From contig NC_133655.1 in the NCBI RefSeq assembly GCF_009905375.1, positions 168,887,141 to 168,951,140 of the forward strand: 64,000 nucleotides of DNA. The letters run 5' to 3'. The number at the start of each line of letters is the position of its first letter. The stretch's first letter is position 1. Made by a program: the position numbers and the translations under genes. The stretch comes from Apium graveolens. Its lineage: Eukaryota; Streptophyta; Magnoliopsida; Apiales; Apiaceae. The notes beneath the pieces were generated by a model. That model had not been told where the DNA came from. It saw nothing but the letters and a program-made list of their open reading frames with translations, and made no database searches. Positions 57,401 to 64,000 of this stretch are shown one piece after another.

Positions 57401-59015
57401 GCCTCACATCCTTGTCGAAACAATCGTTTAGTCTGCATCACAGTGAGAAATTTCTTCCGCTGTTTTTCACCTTTGAATATTACCGTTGCATTTTCCGCAG
57501 TTCACAATTTGACTTTCTTATTCGCGCAATCTATCTGAGCATTATGACAAGCTAACCAATCCATTCCAAAAATGACATCAAATTCTCCTAACTTAAAAGG
57601 AATTAAATCTACCGAAAAATGATGTCCGACTATTTCTATATCACAAGAAGGACATACTCGATCCACTGGAACTTGGTCGTCATTCGTTAATTTTATAATT
57701 AACGTCTCACCCAACCATTCGATTCCCCAATGTAACTTATCAAGAAATTCTTCAGAAATAAATGAACGAGTAGCTCCAGAATCAATTAATACTTTTGAAC
57801 TTACTGAATTCACCAAAAACGTACCTGCAATCACACTTGGACTATGCACTGCTTCTTTCATTGTCATGTTAAAAGTTCTTGCTTTGGGTTGATTAGGCGG
57901 CGGCGGAGGTAATGCCAACACTCTTGGAATACTGGCTGCCATAGCTGGTCCTTTGCAATTTCTGGCGATATATCCTTTCTTTCCATACTGGAAACAAGTC
58001 ATTTCCGCTGTTCTATCTGTTGGACATTCGTTAGAATAATGCCCTTTCTGCTTACACCGATAACATGTTACATCTCTTTTTATACATACACCAATATGCT
58101 TTCGATTACATGTCTTGCAGTACGGCACTGGAACTCTGACCATTCCCTACTGACTGGAGGTTTAGAAATGATTACCTGCTTTCTGTGGACCTTGTCCTAT
58201 CCTTTTAAAATTCAAATTTGCCCGGGCTTGGAATCCCGGCTTTCTGCTGGAGCGATCTTGGAAACTTCCCTGTCCTTTGTCTTGCTGAGATCTTTCACTT
58301 TCCCCTTCTATAATCAGAGCTTTCTGAACTACGGCGGTATACGTTGTCAATTCGAAAACTGCAACTTGGCCACGAATCCATGGTCGTAACCCTTCTTGAA
58401 ACCTTTGAACTAGCTTCTCTTCAGTGTCAACCTGTTCTGCAACAAACCTAGCCAACTCAGAAGATTTGGCTTCATATTCTGCCACGGACATATTTCCCTG
58501 CTTCAGTTCTAGAAACTTAATATGCATTTGGTTCTTCACATAGCGAGGAAGATGCTTTTCTAAAAACAACTCTTTATACCTATCCCACGCAATAACATCT
58601 TCACCCTCCAAAGCCTTTTTAGATTCCCACCAATATTCGCCTCTCCTTTCAACAAGTAACTAGCAAAATCAGTCTTCTGGTCCTCACCTATCTTCACTAG
58701 TGCAAACACTTTCTCTATCTCTTTTAACCATGTGGTAGCTTTAATAGGATCAGTAGACCCTTCAAATTCTGGAGGTTTAACTGACTGAAACTGCTTAAAA
58801 GTAACAACAGGTAATGTTCGTGGTAATTGATGCTCAGGACGAGGTGGCTGTTGTAACATTTGTTGTTGTATCTGCTGTTGTTGATGCTGCATCTGCTGCT
58901 GCATCATTACCATCTGTTGTTGCATCAGATGGAACATTTGGTTCATGGTCTCATTAGTCTGGTCTTCGGAATTGTTGTTAGAGGTCTCAGCCCTAGTCTT
59001 TCTCTTTGGTGCCAT
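54497..59015 (-). pseudogene. gag-pol: GypE gag-pol polyprotein, many breaks
   Basis: On the minus strand from ATG 59015 (MAPKRKTRAE): a Gln/Met-rich stretch, gag core (LKGEAN, then FLELKQGNMSVAEYE), knuckle CYRCKQKGHYSNEC, a second knuckle decayed to CFQYGKKGYIARNC, protease [26 protein letters not shown], RNase H DASYRGLG, integrase HHCC and MDFVVGLPRTR, SDRDPHF, PQTDGQSE, and a chromodomain-like tail ending PHLFS. Breaks: one-base loss near 58630; TAA at 58162; TAG at 58147; TGA at 57502; a deletion of about 30 bases plus frameshift near 56850 that removes the segment before the RT FIDD motif; TAA at 55598, where GypD has CAG (Gln). It cannot be autonomous. Confidence 0.93.
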
Positions 59016-59683
59016 CTTCTTCTGATAATAAAACAGGTGATATTTCTTTAACAGTTTAATAAACAATTGACAATATGTAAGGAAAACGATTTATCCCGTA
59101 TTAATAACATGATTTATATAAAGCAAACAGTTGCTGGATGTAAAAACTGGAAATGTAAACAATTAAATAAAATGATTGTTCTTTTTTTTCTTCTTTTTTT
59201 TTCAACAGGAATTATAATATGAAAAGCTGTAAAATAATAAAGTGAAAGTAAATGCTGTAAAACTGTAAAGACTGAAATTTAAATAAAAGGAATTGAAAAA
59301 GTTCATCTTATATATATATATATATATGACACCAGCTTCAGGTGTAAATGCTTGATACAAAAAGTCTCGGGCTACTGGTAATCACTACGGCTACAAGTCA
59401 CACTATCGCTACAAGTTAAACTACTACTACAAGTTAAACTATTGATACACGCATACACACTACTCACTAGGTTATACTAAGTTGCCTCTATATACACATG
59501 TACTCTGGAGTCACTGTCTCAACTATCACTGCCTTAAAACCCAGGCGGAATACGCCTAAGCTCCTCTCTAAGTGCCTGGACAAAAGTCTGTGCCAAGCGG
59601 AATATCCTGTAGAACTCTGCGAAAGAAGGTGGTCCATCATGGGTCAAATCATTAAGCTCCCAAGTAGCACTCATCAACACTGA
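59016..59683 (-). other. GypE spacer between extra ORF and gag
   Basis: Non-coding. It holds a TA run at 59309-59327 and an 18-bp tandem repeat at 59384-59437 (units ACTACGGCTACAAGTCAC, ACTATCGCTACAAGTTAA, ACTACTACTACAAGTTAA). Confidence 0.6.
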
Positions 59684-60100
59684 CTATAATCGTTGTCTCA
59701 TATAGTAATCCGGCTGTAGGGCCGCTAACGGTCCTCTGTCTCTCTGATCAAACAGATGCATAATCTCTCGACATTGTGCCCGCCAATACTCCACATCATC
59801 CCTCATAACTCTATACTCATGGTATGGTACCATATACGTCTGAGCAACCTGACCTACTGACTCTTGTGAAGGAACCCTCGGTATACCTGCACCCTGCTGT
59901 GGTAAACCTAACTGTAGATCCACATTATGCTCTCCCATCCCCTCGACTGGAATCATCTGTACTATGTCCGGCTCTGGGGCATGCACTGGTATATGAGGTA
60001 ACAATGGTGGTGGTGGTAACTCCTGTTCAATACCCGGTATAAACTGATGCTCAACTGGAAAAGGAACCATCGGCTCAAGGAACTCAAATGGATCAAACAT
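59684..60100 (-). CDS. GypE extra ORF between PBS and gag
   Basis: An open frame of 138 codons from ATG 60100. It is Pro/Glu-rich at first (VPFPVEHQFIPGIEQELPPP), then has a charged helical C-terminus (EYRVMRDDVEYWRAQCREIM). The same frame stays open upstream of the ATG for about 13 codons to a TAG near 60147, and continues beyond it with a Pro-rich sequence. The original ORF was therefore probably longer and cut by a CAG-to-TAG-like change. GypD has an ORF of similar layout at this place. Function unknown. Confidence 0.5.
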   Translation of the reverse strand: MFDPFEFLEPMVPFPVEHQFIPGIEQELPPPPLLPHIPVHAPEPDIVQMIPVEGMGEHNVDLQLGLPQQGAGIPRVPSQESVGQVAQTYMVPYHEYRVMRDDVEYWRAQCREIMHLFDQRDRGPLAALQPDYYMRQRL

Positions 60101-60444
60101 CTCTATGGGGTTATGAACTATCCCCTGTACTGGTGGTACCGGCTCCTATGGCAATGGTGGTGGAGGTGGTAGAGGAGGAAATATATACTCAGATACTGAA
60201 GGTATAACTGGTGTTGCTGGCCCAGTGACTGTCCTCTCGGAAGATGCAGAATAACCAGAAGATGTCACCTGATAATATACCAAAGAAAAGAAAAGGTCAC
60301 TAACAATCCTAAGATTTACACTTCCCTATTTTAATCTGACCTAAATCCTAACACTATTCTTCCTAATTTGACTATCTCTATCTTATGTGATCTCCCTATC
60401 CTATCTTAATCCTAATGTTTTTGTTTTCAGGGACCAAACCTACA

Positions 60445-60456
60445 GCTCTGATGCCA
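60445..60456 (-). other. GypE primer binding site (one mismatch)
   Basis: Minus strand TGGCATCAGAGC differs by one base from the tRNA-iMet-type TGGTATCAGAGC. It lies 4 bp inside the 5' LTR edge at 60461. Confidence 0.85.
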
Positions 60457-60460
60457 AAAC

Positions 60461-63400
60461 TGTAACGCCCTCTAGACCCGGGGTATAAGTCTGGGGGTTA
60501 CTAGCAAATCACCAAACCTGTACAATCCAATTTACAATTAATAAAGAAATGAAATTAAACCCCTTTAACATTAACCAGGATCTTTTTAGGTTGAAGTATG
60601 AAAACAAGAACCACTAACTACTTTTATTACAACCAACATTGAAAATCTCACAAACTCTCTTTATTACAAACCATTGTCTAATTCATTTTAAACTAAGTTC
60701 AACTTTTATTCAAACACACACTATCTATCAACACTTCACCTGCTCGGGCAACTCAAAGCTTTCTTCCTGGATTGGGATCAACATCTTGGGTATGAGAGGA
60801 TCCCAAGGCTTGACCCGCTTCTTTACCACTCGAGTCCTGATGGGTTTCATATTCCTTCTTAACTGAAAACAATAAGGTGAATAACAACAAAAGGGGTGAG
60901 CCAAAAATTGCTCAACAAGTCCATAAAATATATACAGTGTTAAAGCATTTTAAATGAATTCATCATCCCGGGTATATCTGCAAAGATATAACCCCACGAG
61001 AATAGAAAGAAGGCCATTACTGGCGAGTATAAATGAACTAAACTGGACACAAGTTCGCATCTATATTCTGCTGATCAGTCAGAATAAAATGCATATCCAT
61101 ATCTCAATATATAGATCCAGTCGGGTACCCAGGCACTACGGCCTACGTCGAGGCACCAGTCATCCCGGTCCTCAGGATTAAGACACACTCAATCCCAAAA
61201 TATCATTATCCAGTCCATCGCTTAGTAACCGGAATAATCGGTATGCTTTGACATATTCTAATCACCAGAATATATCAATCTCAATGTATCATCAATGGAA
61301 TATGAACCAAGTATCCAAAGAAACGGAGAAATCAAGAATCGAAATGAAATATGAACAAAGGAATAGCAAGTGTGTATCAGTGATTAAGAATAATAATCAA
61401 AAGGGTACAAATGTGATAAGCATTTGAATCAATATCACTATTCTGAAAGTAGAATAGGGAAAAACTTGCCTTCTGCGTGACTCACTGCGATTAGATCACT
61501 TTCGTCTATCACCTTGGACTAATACCGACTCAACTTGCCTGGCTGGCTTAGCTTCTGTTGGCAAAACAGACTAGTTATGTCACGTCGTACTTCATTTGTA
61601 TCTTGAATCGACTTCACACCGTCCCTAACATCTACCCATGCGCTTATGACTGACTCATATATTACTTACCGGTAATTAAGACTCAATTAACCATGTAATA
61701 AACATAAGCACGTAGGCACATAATCATTTTTTTATAGTTAAAATAATTTTTAGAACCAAAATCGACTCGCTGATCGCTCAACTGATCGTTATCTGACTCG
61801 TTTCCCATTTTCCCGAAATTTTGCGGACTCGTCTTGTCACGTATCACGACTGATAATCAAACAGATAACAAAATCAACAAATTTCTAAAAGAAATTAAGC
61901 TTTGATATTATTTTTAATGAAAAGAATTCATTTTTATGAGTCAACAGGCTTTCGTTCCACGCGAATCGGACTAACTGTTTAATTATTATCAATTAAATAC
62001 TGATAATTCCATTTATTATTCACTATAATTAATTATTATTAATTTTTAAAACTCAAAAATAATTTTTAAATCATTATTTAAGAAAAATCAGAATTAAAAA
62101 TAATTTTTCTATAATTTTTGGAATTAAAATGAATTTATTATGATTTATTGAAAATTATTTGATTAATTATCAAAATAATTAATCATATTTAAATAATTCC
62201 TAAATAATTAATAAATAATAAATAAATGATAAATAATTAAGAAAATAATTCAATCTGATTTTTAGAAAATAATTCAGAATTATTTGTAATATAAATCAAT
62301 TAATTAAATAATTAATTAATCAATTTATAAAATAAATAAATCTGATTTTTAAAATTAATAAAAATAAAATTAAATTCAAAATTCCAGAAACATATGTCAG
62401 AAAACCAGAATCTGACAGAAATGGAACAAAACCGGATCAACCACATGGGTCAACCGGGTCACCATCCGGGTTACCGAGAACACCACCGGATTTTTTCCAG
62501 AATCCGGTGAGTTCCCGGAGTCCGGCCAACTCCGATCAGCCTCAAATCAACACCGTTGGTGCTGTTTTTGAGTGCTTTTCATTACAAATCAACACAACAA
62601 TCTAACCACGGCCAAAACATACCAAAAACATCTTAGAATCACAATCTCCGGTCAAAATCGACATAAACTCCGGCCAAAATATCATTTTTTTGATTATGTA
62701 AACCAAACTTAACGTTCTATAGTGCAAATTAAAGGTAAGAACATATACAATCAAAGCCCTAACATTACAAGAACTAAATATTCACAGAAATCATCGAGTT
62801 GTGTTTTGAAAATTCAATATAAACCCTAGAAATCGTGAATCACTATCTAGGCATCGTTTGTTCAATTAAATACCATGAATCGACTGTAAATCATCTAACA
62901 AAGCTATATCAATCATCAAAACATCAAAATAACCCTAGAATCAAAAAGTCCTAATTCGAGTATAAACCCTAGAAATCGAAAATCAAAAACTACGAATTAA
63001 AATATGAAATTGATGCTAAAAACAGAAAGAACAGATCAAAACCTTTGATTTGGATACTCGAACTGCTTGATTTGGTGCTGTAATCAGATCAAAATCACGG
63101 TTTAATTCTTCGACCCGAACCTGTTCTTCCCGACCCGATTTCAGAGAATTTTGCAGATTTTAATTGTTAATTATGATTAATTAAATAAAAATTAGGCTAT
63201 TTATAGTAGTAAAATTAATACTCCTAATTAAAATTAAGGCCCTAATTATACACTTTTTAAAATTAATAGGCCCCTAATTTTATAATTTTTGAGTATTAAA
63301 ATTTAATTTATAAATATTTTATATATGCAATATATATGCCAAAAATTCCCAAAAATTGTGAATAATGCAAAAATGCAAAGAAATAATATAAATGAAAGTC

Positions 63401-63798
63401 CTATAATTTTATAAAAATAAAAATGTGATTTTTTGTGGGGTTTTTGACACCCAATGTGGCCCGGAAAAGTCATTTTTCGTAAAATGAGAAAATTTATAAA
63501 ATATCTAGATGTTCAAAATAATGCGATTATAAAAGCCATTTGATGAAAAATAAGGCCCATTATTTTATTTGAAATACTGGCTTTAAAATTATTATTTGGG
63601 TCGTAAAACGTTTGAAATGAAAACGATGAATGCATAATAAAATATCTGAAAAATACCTTAAAATACAGAAATGACACGAAATGCACGTAACACATAACAA
63701 ACAGGGTTTAACAGATAATCACACATAAATGACACATTAACACACCTTATTTATTATGATTCTGATATAATATAAACGTAAATTTCCCAGTCGTTACA
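60461..63798 (-). repeat. GypE 5' LTR (3338 bp)
   Basis: On the minus strand it runs from TGTAACGACTGG (63798) to GGGCGTTACA (60461). It is the counterpart of 51122-54459. Confidence 0.95.
60728..60850 (-). CDS. GypE 40-codon LTR ORF, right copy
   Basis: Same frame as 51389-51511, with three residue differences: Arg16 to Trp, Val23 to Met, Glu39 to Lys. All three are transitions of the C-to-T/G-to-A type. No synonymous difference was seen between the two copies, so relaxed constraint is likely after insertion. Confidence 0.35.
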   Translation of the reverse strand: MKPIRTRVVKKRVKPWDPLIPKMLIPIQEESFELPEQVKC

Positions 63799-64000
63799 CT
63801 TTCAGGTGTTGGTAACTTGGTTTCTTTTTCTTCCACATTTCATAAGGACTTACATCCTATTCTTGGGCATGGTAATATTTAAAATATTATTTGCGCTTAA
63901 GATGGCTTCCCCTCACATCGATTATGGAAGTCCAGAGCTTGGCAACATCGCATTCATCATCTCTTTCAGAGTGCGATTCTTCCTCTCACCCACTCTATTT
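63799..64000 (-). pseudogene. pol: CopF integrase C-terminal part (continues beyond window)
   Basis: On the minus strand it reads NRVGERKNRTLKEMMNAML, then SSGLP, and after stops EAILSANNILN and MKCGRKRN, the segment after the integrase catalytic Glu. It joins the VWGCL segment at 51121 once GypE is removed. Several in-frame stops. Confidence 0.85.

Larger units (their letters stand above)
51122..63798 (-). mobile_element. GypE: Tekay/Del-type Ty3/gypsy chromovirus
   Basis: A 12.7-kb minus-strand element flanked by CTTTC (51117-51121 and 63799-63803). Both LTRs are 3338 bp and differ by about 21 substitutions in the first 730 bp, near 3 percent, so it is older than CopA and GypD. The order on the minus strand is LTR, PBS, extra ORF, gag-pol with PR-RT-RNaseH-INT-chromodomain-like tail, polypurine tract, LTR. 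There are many stops and an RT deletion. Confidence 0.95.

Overview
The window is a block of nested transposable elements from a large plant nuclear genome, most likely an angiosperm. The basis is the combination of SIRE/Maximus-type Ty1/copia elements with a third ORF, Tekay/Del-type Ty3/gypsy chromoviruses with LTRs of 3.3 to 3.9 kb, tRNA-iMet-type primer binding sites and a small hAT-like MITE. I recognise no host gene, rRNA, tRNA gene or CRISPR array. The species cannot be named from the sequence.

Layout. (1) 1-12769 (+): CopA, a young SIRE-type copia element with gag, pol, a 1127-codon ORF3 and two LTRs; the left LTR is cut by the window edge. (2) 12770-14712 and 42499-43359 (-): CopC, an older SIRE-type element on the minus strand that hosts both CopA and CopB; only gag, the PBS and the 5' LTR are seen. 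(3) 14713-42498 (+): CopB, a SIRE-type copia element with a 5-bp target duplication (AAAAT) and many breaks; it has an extra 89-aa ORF between pol and ORF3. (4) 15460-29264 (+): GypD, a Tekay-type chromovirus sitting in the gag of CopB, with target duplication CAAAT. (5) 30454-31140: a 687-bp hAT-like MITE, also in the gag of CopB. (6) 43360-49850: old, decayed sequence with two gypsy LTR remnants, two copia scraps facing away from each other and about 3.4 kb of AT-rich DNA in which I recognise nothing firm. (7) 49860-51121 and 63799-64000 (-): CopF, a decayed copia pol. (8) 51122-63798 (-): GypE, a second Tekay-type chromovirus, in the integrase/linker region of CopF, with target duplication CTTTC.

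How the parts work. Each intact element would be transcribed from its 5' LTR, primed for reverse transcription by tRNA-iMet next to that LTR and by the polypurine tract next to the 3' LTR. Gag packages the RNA, and protease, integrase, RT and RNase H copy and insert it. In this window every pol carries at least one frame break, so no element is plainly autonomous. CopA is closest: its LTR copies differ at only 4 of 1016 positions and pol has one extra A.

The most unusual signal is regulatory. CopA carries the same inverted-repeat word (core GGTATGACAATCGGTATGAC) in its LTR upstream region and again, four times, directly ahead of a TATA box that leads into ORF3. CopB has a different private word (AAGTTCTGAT or its complement, and ATCAGTACTT) in the matching places and inside its genes. 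CopC has a third (ATCCGTCGAG). I read this as a duplicated promoter module, one copy for the genomic RNA and one for a separate ORF3 transcript, possibly recognised by an element-encoded factor. A second signal is a 40-codon ORF at nearly the same distance from the LTR 3' end in both gypsy families. Divergence counts were made by eye.
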